Shown: positions 27,066-35,446 of the stretch, piece after piece
How the letters are laid out: each line of letters opens with the position of its first letter
Numbering within the stretch: the first letter of the stretch is position 1
Source: UBA4660 sp034408895
GTDB taxonomy: Bacteria; Bacteroidota; Bacteroidia; Flavobacteriales_D; Sanyastnellaceae
Assembly (NCBI GenBank): GCA_034408895.1
Contig: JAWXCI010000045.1
Location: 83,756 to 147,755, forward strand
DNA: 64,000 bases
Direction of reading: 5' to 3'
Made by a program: the position numbers and the translations under genes
The notes under the pieces: model-generated
The model's database searches: none
Told to the model about the DNA's origin: nothing
Seen by the model: only the letters and a program-made list of their open reading frames with translations

Positions 27066-27437
27066 CTAATTGAGAATTTTGACACGAATCTCAATCTCTT
27101 CACTTCCTTTTTTGGTATTGGACATCAGCAATATTTTCCTGTATTGCCAGCCCGTTTTTCCTTTAGAATCAAAGTAAACTTTTATCTGCCCTGCTTTTCC
27201 AGGCAGAATGGGTTCCTTGGAAAATTCTACTCGAGTGCAGGTACACTCGACTTTGTAGTCAGAGATTATGAGTGGAACATTTCCGGTATTAGTAAAATCG
27301 AAAGTGCATTCAAGCGGTGTTCCTTCCGTTGTTGGTTCGAACTTGTGCACTTTCTCTTCAAAAGAAAACTCCGCAAATTGCGCTATGGCAATTGCGGAGT
27401 TCAATATGAAGATGCAAAGAGTGATGAAATATTTCAT
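27066..27437 (-). CDS. Short secreted DUF1573 protein
   Basis: 123 residues from ATG 27437 (MKYFITLCIF); a longer frame begins at 27470 but would overlap the previous gene. The signal peptide ends near AIAIAQ. A single DUF1573 domain follows: EEKVHKFEPTTEGTPLECTF, FTNTGNVPLIISDYKVECTC and PGKAGQIKVYFDSKGKTGWQ. The usual CGCTVP is replaced by CTCTRVEF, so the family's central cysteine motif is altered. It starts 13 bp after the stop of the next DUF1573 gene, so they are co-transcribed. Confidence 0.85.
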   Translation of the reverse strand: MKYFITLCIFILNSAIAIAQFAEFSFEEKVHKFEPTTEGTPLECTFDFTNTGNVPLIISDYKVECTCTRVEFSKEPILPGKAGQIKVYFDSKGKTGWQYRKILLMSNTKKGSEEIEIRVKILN

Positions 27438-27450
27438 CGCTGTTGCATTT

Positions 27451-27924
27451 TTAGTTGTTTTCGGGAGCACCAGAAGGTGTTCTCACAGGTGCGCCTGGTG
27501 TTGCACCGCCATTAGGGTCAACCTCAACAGAACCTTTGATGCGAACCACTTTGGTGGGTTCGTTATCAGCGTTGGAGTTGATGGTTACACTCTTATTAAT
27601 TGGACCACTGCGCTTGGTGTCGTACTTCACCGAAATCATGGATGTTTGCCCTGGAAGGATCGGGTTAGGATCACACTTGGGAACGGTACATCCGCATGAA
27701 CCTTTGCACTTGCTCAAAATAAGCGGGCCAACTCCTGTGTTGGTTACTTTGAATTCGCAGGTTCCGTCACCACCATAAGGAATGGTTCCGTAGTCGTGAA
27801 CTTCTTTGTCCAGTGTAATGATTGCTCCGCTAGGCGTTATTGGTGTTGTTGCGGGTTCAGTGGTTTGGGCAAAAGCGGAAAAGCATCCGATTGCAATTGC
27901 CAGTGTAAAAAGAATTTTTTTCAT
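27451..27924 (-). CDS. Secreted DUF1573 protein
   Basis: 157 residues. Signal peptide 1-19 (KKILFTLAIAIGCFSAFAQ). DUF1573 domain about 35-140 with DKEVHDYGTIPYGGD, FKVTNTGVGPLILSKCKGSC and the full GSCGCTVPKCDPNPILPGQT motif. The C-terminal tail is Pro/Gly/Ala-rich (GGATPGAPVRTPSGAPENN), probably a flexible linker. It is more like the 28035 paralog (CxxSCGCTVPxCDPxPILPG) than the plus-strand pair at 9-10 kb. Function unknown; likely periplasmic. Confidence 0.9.
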   Translation of the reverse strand: MKKILFTLAIAIGCFSAFAQTTEPATTPITPSGAIITLDKEVHDYGTIPYGGDGTCEFKVTNTGVGPLILSKCKGSCGCTVPKCDPNPILPGQTSMISVKYDTKRSGPINKSVTINSNADNEPTKVVRIKGSVEVDPNGGATPGAPVRTPSGAPENN

Positions 27925-28034
27925 TGTTTTTTTGTTTGATGAGTTTTTTGTTGTTGTCTGTTATTTCTACCCAAATTAAGGGTCAGTTTGTTTCGTATCA
28001 AAAGCCGTTTAACTAAACTTTAACGGCTGTCACG

Positions 28035-28451
28035 TTACTCGATCACTTCGCCTTTTATCCTAACCTTCACTTCAGTGCTGTCTTTGCTGTTGCTTGTTAT
28101 AGTGATGAACTTGTTGAAGGTGCCCAACTTGTCTGTCTTGTACTGCACTTTTATTTCGTTGGCGGCCCCTGGCAAAATGGGTGTAGGATCACATTCAGGA
28201 ACGGTACATCCGCAAGATGCCTTGCACTTCGAAATTATCAGTGGCTGGTCGCCTGTGTTCGTCACCTTAAATGAACAGATGGCTTCCGAATCTTTTTTTA
28301 TCTGGCCAAATTCATGTTCTTCTTCGGCTAGCGTCAGGAGCGGGCCACCCGCTGTTATCTCTACGTTGCTGTTTCCCTCCTGTGCTCCCGACTCGCATGA
28401 TGCTATCGCCAACGAAATGGCCAAACACAGAAGGAGTAATAATTTTTTCAT
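28035..28451 (-). CDS. DUF1573 lipoprotein
   Basis: 138 residues from ATG 28451 (MKKLLLLLCLAISL); the frame extends to 28526 but that part is not signal-like. The lipobox is LAIASC with Cys at about residue 20. The DUF1573 domain has AEEEHEFGQIKKDSEAICSF, KVTNTGDQPLIISKCKASCG and CTVPECDPTPILPGAA. It is the first gene of a three-gene DUF1573 cluster on the minus strand, with a 110-bp gap to the next gene. valS diverges from it. Confidence 0.9.
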   Translation of the reverse strand: MKKLLLLLCLAISLAIASCESGAQEGNSNVEITAGGPLLTLAEEEHEFGQIKKDSEAICSFKVTNTGDQPLIISKCKASCGCTVPECDPTPILPGAANEIKVQYKTDKLGTFNKFITITSNSKDSTEVKVRIKGEVIE

Positions 28452-28574
28452 TGTGGAAAATCTCTTTGAACTTTTGATGATGCAAATGTGTGCTGATGTG
28501 TTGTGGACAGGCAACGACTTTAACACGTACTTAAACGGTTTAACAAGACTTTAAACTCTGCCAATTCATGTTTC

Positions 28575-28582
28575 TATTTTTG
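28575..28582 (+). promoter_or_regulatory. Candidate -7 box of valS
   Basis: TATTTTTG is a full TAnnTTTG match 34 bp before the valS ATG. No -33 TTTG was found at the expected place. Confidence 0.45.
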
Positions 28583-28616
28583 ACCTCTTCATCAAAACAC
28601 TGATTCGAACAAGCTA

Positions 28617-31238
28617 ATGTCAAAGGAAATTCCCAGTAGATATGACCCGTCAGCAACTGAAGACAAGTGGTACGCATTCTGGCTCGAAAATAAATTTTTT
28701 AAATCGGTGCCGGACGGGCGCAAGCCCTTCACCATTGTTATTCCGCCACCCAATGTGACTGGCGTTTTGCACATGGGGCACATGCTCAACAATACCATTC
28801 AGGATGTGCTGGTGCGCAGGGCGCGCATGCTTGGCTTCAATGCTTGCTGGGTACCGGGAACCGATCATGCTTCCATTGCCACTGAAGCCAAAGTGGTGAG
28901 AAAACTTCGCGAAGAAGGCATCAAAAAATCAGACCTGAGTCGTGAAGATTTTTTGGAACACGCCTGGGACTGGACCCGCAAACATGGAGGCATTATTCTC
29001 GAACAACTCAAGAAACTGGGTGCGAGTTGCGACTGGGATCGCACCCGCTTCACCATGGATGAAAAATATTATGACAGTGTGATTGATGTTTTTATTGACC
29101 TCCATAAGAAAGGCAAAATCTACCGGGGCGAACGCATGATTAACTGGGACCCCGCAGCCCGAACAGCCCTGAGCGATGAGGAAGTGCTTTACAAAGAAGT
29201 CAATTCAAAATTGTACTTTGTGAGATACGAAATTGCCGGAAACAAAAATGAGTTTGTGACCATTGCAACCACACGTCCTGAGACTATTCTTGGCGACACT
29301 GCCATCTGCATTCACCCCAAAGATGAGCGGTACAAACACCTGCATGGCCAACGTGCAATTGTTCCAATTATCAATCGCGAAATTCCAATTATTACGGATG
29401 AATACGTAGAGATGGAATTCGGAACCGGCTGTTTGAAAGTGACTCCGGCACACGACCCGAACGATTTTGTTCTGGGTGAAAAACATAAACTCGAAATCGT
29501 GAACATGATGAACGATGACGGCACTGTGAGTGCAGCAGGGCAGGTTTATGTGGGTCTTGATCGTTTCAAAGCAAGGAAGAAAATAGCTGAAGACATTGAG
29601 AAACTCGGTCAACTTGTGAGAGTGGAGGAACTTCAAAACAAGGTTGGTTTCAGTGAGCGCACCGATGTACAAATTGAACCGCGCCTTTCATTGCAATGGT
29701 TTGTGGATATGAAGGAGTTGAGTAAACCGGCTCTCGAAAATGTGATGAATGACAACATTCGATTTTTCCCGCCCAAGTTCAAGAACAGTTATCGAAACTG
29801 GATGGAGAACATCAGGGACTGGTGTATTTCACGACAGTTGTGGTGGGGGCATCGCATTCCGGCATGGTACGCTCCCGATGGTTCGTTTGCAGTTGCGAAA
29901 ACAAAAGAAGAAGCCTACTCGCAGCTGGCAGCCCACGACCCAAAGCTCAACGCAAATAATATCAGCCAAGACACAGATGTACTCGACACCTGGTTTTCTT
30001 CATGGCTATGGCCCATTTCGGTTTTCGATGGTTTTTACAAGAAGGATGAAGTGGATTATTACTACCCGACAAACGATCTTGTAACCGCTCCTGAAATTAT
30101 GTTTTTCTGGGTGGCTCGTATGATCATTGCGGGCTACGAATACCGTGGTGAGTTGCCGTTCCGTAATGTGTATTACACAGGCATTGTGCGTGACAAGCAG
30201 GGGAAAAAAATGTCTAAGTCACTTGGCAATTCCCCTGACCCTCTTGAACTGATTGCAAAACATGGTGCCGATGGTGTGCGCGTAGGAATGTTACTCTCGT
30301 CACCTGCTGGAAATGATTTGCTTTTTGATGAATCACTTTGTGAACAGGGAAGAAATTTTGCCAACAAAATCTGGAATGCGTTCCGCCTTGTGAACGGATG
30401 GAATGTGGAAGACATTCCTCAGCCGGAATCTTCGCGCATTGCAATTGAATGGATGAATTCAAAATTCGATTCCGATCTGGTTGAGTTGAACGATGACTAC
30501 GAAAAATTCCGCATCAATGAAGCGCTGATGACCACTTACAAATTGGTGTGGGATGATTTCTGTGCCTGGTATCTCGAAATGATTAAGCCTGTATTTGGCC
30601 AGCCTATGGACAAGCAGACTTTTGAATCAACCGTAGAAATTTTTGAAAAGCTCCTTAAAGTTTTGCATCCCTTCATGCCTTTCATCTCAGAGGAAATCTG
30701 GCATTACATCCGTGAACGGCAATCAGCTAATGAATCAATCTGTATAGCACCTTGGCCGGAGGTTCGAAATGTGAATGCTGTTTTGCTTTCAGATTTCAAC
30801 TCGTTCGCTGAAGTAGTGATTGCTATCCGCAATGTGAGAAAAGAAAATAACATTGCCAACAAAGAAAAATTGAACCTGGTAGTTAAGGCTGCAACAGCCT
30901 TGAAAAAAACATTTGATGCCTCGCTTGCCCACTTGTGCAATCTCTCAGCAATCGAATACACGAATGAAAAACCCGCCAACGCATTTTCCTTCATTGTGGA
31001 GTCCAGCGAATACTTCATTCCATTTACTGCCAACGTGGATGTGGAAGCCGAGAAGAAGAAAATTGCTGAGGAGCTTAACTACACACGTGGCTTCCTGAAA
31101 TCGGTCGAAGTGAAACTCACCAACGAACGTTTTGTGAACAATGCTCCCGCTCTGGTGCTGGAGAGCGAACGTAAAAAACAAAACGATGCACTTTCTAAAA
31201 TAAAAGTGCTGGAGGAAAAGCTTTCCGCCCTGAATTGA
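28617..31238 (+). CDS. valS: Valyl-tRNA synthetase
   Basis: 873 residues, normal for ValS. Class I synthetase that charges tRNA-Val. The HIGH-like motif is in PPPNVTGVLHMGHMLNN at about residue 50 and the KMSKS loop is GKKMSKSLGNSPDP at about 530. The CP1 editing domain lies between (TTRPETILGDTAICIHPKDE, GTGCLKVTPAHDPNDF). Anticodon-binding region EKFRINEALMTTYKLVWDDF follows, and the C-terminal coiled coil typical of ValS closes the protein (residues about 810-873, many Lys/Glu). Cytoplasmic. tpx follows 28 bp later and may be co-transcribed. Confidence 0.98.
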   Translation: MSKEIPSRYDPSATEDKWYAFWLENKFFKSVPDGRKPFTIVIPPPNVTGVLHMGHMLNNTIQDVLVRRARMLGFNACWVPGTDHASIATEAKVVRKLREEGIKKSDLSREDFLEHAWDWTRKHGGIILEQLKKLGASCDWDRTRFTMDEKYYDSVIDVFIDLHKKGKIYRGERMINWDPAARTALSDEEVLYKEVNSKLYFVRYEIAGNKNEFVTIATTRPETILGDTAICIHPKDERYKHLHGQRAIVPIINREIPIITDEYVEMEFGTGCLKVTPAHDPNDFVLGEKHKLEIVNMMNDDGTVSAAGQVYVGLDRFKARKKIAEDIEKLGQLVRVEELQNKVGFSERTDVQIEPRLSLQWFVDMKELSKPALENVMNDNIRFFPPKFKNSYRNWMENIRDWCISRQLWWGHRIPAWYAPDGSFAVAKTKEEAYSQLAAHDPKLNANNISQDTDVLDTWFSSWLWPISVFDGFYKKDEVDYYYPTNDLVTAPEIMFFWVARMIIAGYEYRGELPFRNVYYTGIVRDKQGKKMSKSLGNSPDPLELIAKHGADGVRVGMLLSSPAGNDLLFDESLCEQGRNFANKIWNAFRLVNGWNVEDIPQPESSRIAIEWMNSKFDSDLVELNDDYEKFRINEALMTTYKLVWDDFCAWYLEMIKPVFGQPMDKQTFESTVEIFEKLLKVLHPFMPFISEEIWHYIRERQSANESICIAPWPEVRNVNAVLLSDFNSFAEVVIAIRNVRKENNIANKEKLNLVVKAATALKKTFDASLAHLCNLSAIEYTNEKPANAFSFIVESSEYFIPFTANVDVEAEKKKIAEELNYTRGFLKSVEVKLTNERFVNNAPALVLESERKKQNDALSKIKVLEEKLSALN

Positions 31239-31266
31239 ACATCCCCTCATCAATTAAAAACAGACT

Positions 31267-31743
31267 ATGCCTCCAGCTATTAAAGGCCAACTTCCCCAAG
31301 TCGGAAGTCAATTGCCTCACTTCCGTCTTACTGATAAAGACAGAGTGGACATGAATGAAAATTCTTTTCCTGGAAAAAGAATGGTGCTCAACATTTTTCC
31401 CTCTATTGACACCAGCACCTGCGCAGCATCAGTTCGTAAGTTCAACCAACTGGCATCCGCATTGGACAGCACGGTGGTCCTTTGCGTTTCTAAAGATCTG
31501 CCTTATGCACACAAAAGATTTTGTGGAGCGGAGGGAATTGAAAACGTGGTGACAGCTTCGCAATACAAAGACGATTCTTTTTCGAAGAATTATGGTGTAG
31601 AAATTTCAGAAGGTAAAATGGAAGGGCTTTTCACCCGCGCAATTGTGGTGGCCAATGCCTCGGGAAAAATTCTTCACATGCAACACTGCGAACTCAATGA
31701 TGAACCGGACTATCAAAAGGTGCTCGATATTTTATTGATGTGA
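31267..31743 (+). CDS. tpx: Thiol peroxidase (Tpx, atypical 2-Cys peroxiredoxin)
   Basis: 158 residues, slightly shorter than the usual 165-168. The peroxidatic cysteine is in IFPSIDTSTCAASVRKFNQL, and the resolving cysteine in KRFCGAEGIENV, as in Tpx. The family normally has DTPVCA; here Pro is Ser (DTSTCA), which leaves the Thr/Ser three residues before the Cys. Tpx reduces peroxides using thioredoxin in the cytoplasm or periplasm; no signal peptide is present here. It lies directly downstream of valS. Confidence 0.93.
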   Translation: MPPAIKGQLPQVGSQLPHFRLTDKDRVDMNENSFPGKRMVLNIFPSIDTSTCAASVRKFNQLASALDSTVVLCVSKDLPYAHKRFCGAEGIENVVTASQYKDDSFSKNYGVEISEGKMEGLFTRAIVVANASGKILHMQHCELNDEPDYQKVLDILLM

Positions 31744-31850
31744 TGAACGAACGATGTGCTGATGCGCAATGCACTGCAAGGGCATGCACGCACATCGAAT
31801 GATTACACGCATTCAATCCGCACATAGGCACATCATTTCAGCTCATAGGC
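31741..31850. repeat. Dispersed GATGTGCTGATG-type intergenic repeat
   Basis: GATGAACGAACGATGTGCTG and further degenerate CGCACAT/GATG units fill the gap between tpx and ppk1. It is related to the repeats at 7033-7200 (reverse) and 13178-13260. No gene seen. Confidence 0.45.
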
Positions 31851-31879
31851 TTATCCTTCACCTCCCCGTAACGCTGGAA

Positions 31880-31887
31880 TAACTTTG
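31880..31887 (+). promoter_or_regulatory. Candidate -7 box of ppk1
   Basis: TAACTTTG fits TAnnTTTG and lies 19 bp before the ATG at 31907, giving a very short leader. Confidence 0.45.
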
Positions 31888-31906
31888 TACCCGTCCATTT
31901 GGGCGC

Positions 31907-33973
31907 ATGATCGGGATGCCAAAAAAAAGTCATAAGCAATTTATCAATCGCGAAATTTCGTGGCTGGCATTTAATGAACGTGTGCTTCAGGAAGCGCAGG
32001 ATAAATCAGTGCCGCTGATTGAACGCATGAGGTTTCTCGGAATTTTTTCAAACAATCTTGACGAATTCTTTAAAGTGCGTGTGGCCACCTTGAGGCGTGC
32101 AGCCAAGTTTGGCAGAGGCAGCCTCGACCCCATGGACTTCGATCCGGCTGAAACACTTGCGCAAATTCACCAGAGGGTGGTGAAACAACAACTGGTTTTC
32201 GAAAAAACATTCAAAGCACTCTCGCAGGAATTGGCCCGGCACGACATTCATTTTGTAGATGAAACTAAACTGGATGCTGAACAGAAAACATTTGTGGAAA
32301 ATTATTTTGAGCAGAACGTGCGTCCATATCTGGTGCCACTGATGCTCTCATCCAAAGTTCCGTTTCCCGATCTCAAAGACAATGTGATTTACCTGGCCAT
32401 AGCCCTGGGTCACAAGAATGAAAAATCGGTTTCGAACCATGCGCTGATCGAACTATCGCAGATACTTCCACGGTTTATTGAATTGCCGAAACGCGGCAAC
32501 CAGCATAAGGTGATGTTTCTGGATGATGTGATCCGCTACAGGCTGCGCAAGGTGTTTGGCATTTTCGCTTTCGACCAGGTGCATGCTTATACCATAAAAA
32601 TAACCCGCGATGCGGAACTGGATGTGGACGATGACTTGTCGAAAGGATTGGTAGAGAAAATGTCGCGAAGCCTTTCACAACGCAAGCGCGGCAGGTACGT
32701 GCGGCTGAACTACGATAAGGACATGCCTCCCTCTCTTCTGAGCTTCATCCTTCAAAAAACACGCATCAGGGATACGGAAAACATCATTCCCGGTGGGCGA
32801 TATCACAACAAGAAAGACCTGATGCGCTTTCCTGATTTCGGGAGAAAGGATTTGCGCTACGAGCCTATGGAACCGCTCTCACATCCCGACCTGAAAAACA
32901 AGCCGGTGGTGATGGATGCCATTGCGAAAAGGGATGTGCTTCTTCATTACCCATATCATTCATTCACCCACATCATTGACCTGTTGCGCGAGGCTGCCAT
33001 TGACCCGCGGGTGCGTACCATCCGCATCAGCATTTATCGCGTGGCGAAAAATTCACAGATCGTGAATGCACTCGTAAACGCAGCCAAAAACGGGAAGCGG
33101 GTGATTGCTGTGGTGGAACTTCAGGCGCGTTTCGATGAAGAGGACAATATCCATTGGACGCAACAACTACAGGAAGCGGGAGCACGGGTAATTCCAGGTG
33201 TACCCGGATTAAAGGTGCACTCAAAGCTCATCCTCATTTCGCGAAAGGAAGGAACCCGCACGGTTCGATACTCCCACATAGGCAGTGGAAATTTTCATGA
33301 GAAAACGGCAAGGGTTTACAGCGATGTTTCATTGCTCACGGCCAACCGCGACATCGGGCGGGAGGTGAGAAAGATTTTTGAATTCTTCGAGAGCAACTAC
33401 CAGCGGAATGTGTTTCGCCACCTCATTGTTTCGCCCTTCAGCACTCGCAGAAAATTCACCGACCTTATTCATGAAGAAATAAAAAATGCGAAAAAGAACA
33501 GGCCTGCATGGATTACCATCAAGCTGAACAACCTGGTGGATGCCGGCATGATTCGCAAACTCTACGAAGCATCGCAGGCAGGTGTGAAGGTGAACCTGAT
33601 CATTCGCGGCACGTGTTCTCTGGTGCCGGGAGAAAAGGGACTGAGCGAAAACATTCGCGTGGTGTCCGTGGTGGGCAGGTTCCTGGAACATGCACGCATC
33701 ATTTCCTTCTGCAACAACGGCAAACCGCTGTTCTACATTTCCAGTGGCGACTGGATGCTGCGCAATCTCGACCTGCGCATTGAGGTCACAGCACCGGTGA
33801 ATGATGAAAGGCTGAAACACGAACTCCAGGATTATCTCGATATGCAGCTCTCTCCTTATGCGAAAGTGCGCGTGGTGGACAGAGATCTGAAAAACGCATA
33901 CCTGCCTGTGCCCAAGGGAAAACAGCCTGTGGACTGCCAGGTGGCGGCTTATGCGTATTTCAAAGGGAAATAA
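31907..33973 (+). CDS. ppk1: Polyphosphate kinase 1
   Basis: 688 residues; PPK1 makes long-chain polyphosphate from ATP at the inner membrane. All four regions are seen: the N-terminal NREISWLAFNERVLQEAQD, the PPK middle and two phospholipase-D-like domains. The autophosphorylated histidine is in GLKVHSKLILISRK (about residue 439) and the second essential histidine in FLEHARIISFCNNG (about 594). ATP-site residues NNLDEFFKVRVA are also present. No exopolyphosphatase gene is adjacent. An internal ATG three codons in (31916, MPKKSHKQ) is an equally likely start. Confidence 0.96.
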   Translation: MIGMPKKSHKQFINREISWLAFNERVLQEAQDKSVPLIERMRFLGIFSNNLDEFFKVRVATLRRAAKFGRGSLDPMDFDPAETLAQIHQRVVKQQLVFEKTFKALSQELARHDIHFVDETKLDAEQKTFVENYFEQNVRPYLVPLMLSSKVPFPDLKDNVIYLAIALGHKNEKSVSNHALIELSQILPRFIELPKRGNQHKVMFLDDVIRYRLRKVFGIFAFDQVHAYTIKITRDAELDVDDDLSKGLVEKMSRSLSQRKRGRYVRLNYDKDMPPSLLSFILQKTRIRDTENIIPGGRYHNKKDLMRFPDFGRKDLRYEPMEPLSHPDLKNKPVVMDAIAKRDVLLHYPYHSFTHIIDLLREAAIDPRVRTIRISIYRVAKNSQIVNALVNAAKNGKRVIAVVELQARFDEEDNIHWTQQLQEAGARVIPGVPGLKVHSKLILISRKEGTRTVRYSHIGSGNFHEKTARVYSDVSLLTANRDIGREVRKIFEFFESNYQRNVFRHLIVSPFSTRRKFTDLIHEEIKNAKKNRPAWITIKLNNLVDAGMIRKLYEASQAGVKVNLIIRGTCSLVPGEKGLSENIRVVSVVGRFLEHARIISFCNNGKPLFYISSGDWMLRNLDLRIEVTAPVNDERLKHELQDYLDMQLSPYAKVRVVDRDLKNAYLPVPKGKQPVDCQVAAYAYFKGK

Positions 33974-33984
33974 AAAGGAAATAT

Positions 33985-34075
33985 TCTAGGGGCAAAAGGC
34001 CAAGGGCAATGTGCAACTGTGCATGTCGCTCTTTGCCATTTACCTTTTGTCCTTTGCCTTTTGAAGCTTCTCTTC
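33985..34075. repeat. AAAGGCAAAGG-type low-complexity inverted repeat
   Basis: GGGGCAAAAGGCCAAGGGCA on the plus strand is complemented about 40 bases on by TTTACCTTTTGTCCTTTGCC. Together they form an imperfect hairpin in the ppk1-34222 gap. A similar motif is near 13720 (CTTTTTGCCCTTTCC). Confidence 0.4.
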
Positions 34076-34221
34076 CACAATTTATCGCGGCACTCTTCGT
34101 TTCCTGTTCCATTCGTTTTTTCAGACTGGTGATTTTTGATGGAATTAAATTATTTCCCTTTGTGGAAAACGATTGTTCACCTGCCATCATCAACTTCAGG
34201 AATTTGAAATTAATTTTTTTG

Positions 34222-35097
34222 ATGAAACCAAAATGTATTAACCTGCCTGCCTCCTTCATTTTTCTTTTAATTGTTTCATCAGCAATTTATGCCCAGCCAT
34301 TCGCTTATGAAATGCCTCACCTGCCTTTTTCTGCGGATTCACTAGCGCCACCCGATTCGCTATTACACAAAAAAATAGCGGAGATGGATATGGGGCTGCA
34401 ATCCGTGAAAACTTCCATTGAAAAAATGGAGAACAAGGTGAACGCAGAGCAAGACAAACGGGCGCACTTCGGGTTGAGCCTCGGCTACCGGTGGCTTACA
34501 CCCGGAAGCCGCACACAAAATGTGCAGGCAAGTGTTTCGCCCATTGATTCAACCCTGAGGCTCACGCGAATCGAAAGCACATCCTACCTCTTTTCCACTT
34601 CCATGATTTTCGATCTCAGCCTGGGCAAAGGGCATAGTGTTGAACGCAGGCAGGAAATTTTGCAGCGCAAAAGTGCCCGCACTGGGTCCAGAAAAAAGTT
34701 TAAAGGCGCTGCTGCAAAATCGCAGGCGCTCCAGGGGGCGGGTACGCGAAGCCGAATGGGAATGTTTTTATACAACTCCATGGACAGGCTTTGCCTGGTA
34801 TCGAATCTCAACATTTTCGATTTCAGCAACGGTCAAAAGGAACTCGCATTTAATAAGAGTGTGGAAGGGGGCCTCGGTGTGGGTTATCGCTTAAACGATT
34901 CGATGTATCTCGGTTTCAATTGGGAGCATGTTAACTCCATGCAGTTGTACGATGATATTAAACAATACGAAGGCAAAAGAGTTTTGCTCAACGGGTCGCC
35001 CTTGCTCACCTCCAACCAACTGGATACCGACAACGAGGATTTGTATTACCGAAAAACCCTGAGCGGGTGGAGTGTGAAGATGATTGTGAAGTTGTAG
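34222..35097 (+). CDS. Hypothetical outer-membrane-type protein with N-terminal coiled segment
   Basis: 291 residues from ATG 34222 (MKPKCINLPASF); the frame is open back to 34009 but the added part overlaps a repeat. Signal peptide about 1-25 (FIFLLIVSSAIYAQ). Residues about 45-80 are helical and heptad-like (KKIAEMDMGLQSVKTSIEKM). The rest has beta-strand patterning (FGLSLGYRWLTPGS, SYLFSTSMIFDLSLG, GGLGVGYRLNDSMYLGFNWE) ending in a SVKMIVKL strand, typical of an outer-membrane barrel. A Lys/Arg-rich insertion (SARTGSRKKFKGAAAKSQAL) lies mid-protein. Not recognised as a named family. Confidence 0.7.
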   Translation: MKPKCINLPASFIFLLIVSSAIYAQPFAYEMPHLPFSADSLAPPDSLLHKKIAEMDMGLQSVKTSIEKMENKVNAEQDKRAHFGLSLGYRWLTPGSRTQNVQASVSPIDSTLRLTRIESTSYLFSTSMIFDLSLGKGHSVERRQEILQRKSARTGSRKKFKGAAAKSQALQGAGTRSRMGMFLYNSMDRLCLVSNLNIFDFSNGQKELAFNKSVEGGLGVGYRLNDSMYLGFNWEHVNSMQLYDDIKQYEGKRVLLNGSPLLTSNQLDTDNEDLYYRKTLSGWSVKMIVKL

Positions 35098-35169
35098 GCC
35101 ACATAAAAGGGCAAAAAAACCCCGAATCGTTGGAATGAATGGTTTGACCAAGGACGTTTTTCGGTTAGC

Positions 35170-35385
35170 TCACTCCTTCAAAAACCTCTCACTCAACACG
35201 ATCTTTCCTGCTGTGTTGAATAACTGCGCAAGGCACATCCCGCTTGACAGTTCTTCCACTTTCATCATATCATTCATTACAAGCGATTGTTTCACCAATA
35301 TACCATTGGATGAATAAACTTTGCAATGCGAAGCATCGTTGCCGGGGGGAAGGTGGTAGTGAATGAAAGATTTTTTGGGGTTGAG
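35170..35385 (-). pseudogene. Orphan T9SS type A sorting domain without passenger
   Basis: On the minus strand, directly after a TAA, about 71 codons read as a whole T9SS C-terminal domain: LNPKKSFIHYHLPPGNDAS, KVYSSNGILVKQSLV, KVEELSSGMCLAQLFNTAGK and ERFLKE before TGA. No ATG precedes the NP motif and no exported domain is attached. It lies immediately downstream of the type B T9SS gene on the same strand. I take it as the remaining 3' end of a lost secreted-protein gene; a role as a donor cassette is speculation. Confidence 0.6.
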
Positions 35386-35446
35386 TTAATGAACCGGAAC
35401 CTGCCCTCTTTATCTCGATTCATGAAGGTGGGCAGGTGCGTTATGA

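Noticed and set aside
34009..34221. N-terminal extension of the 34222 gene
   Set aside because: It runs through a low-complexity inverted repeat and would bury the signal peptide.
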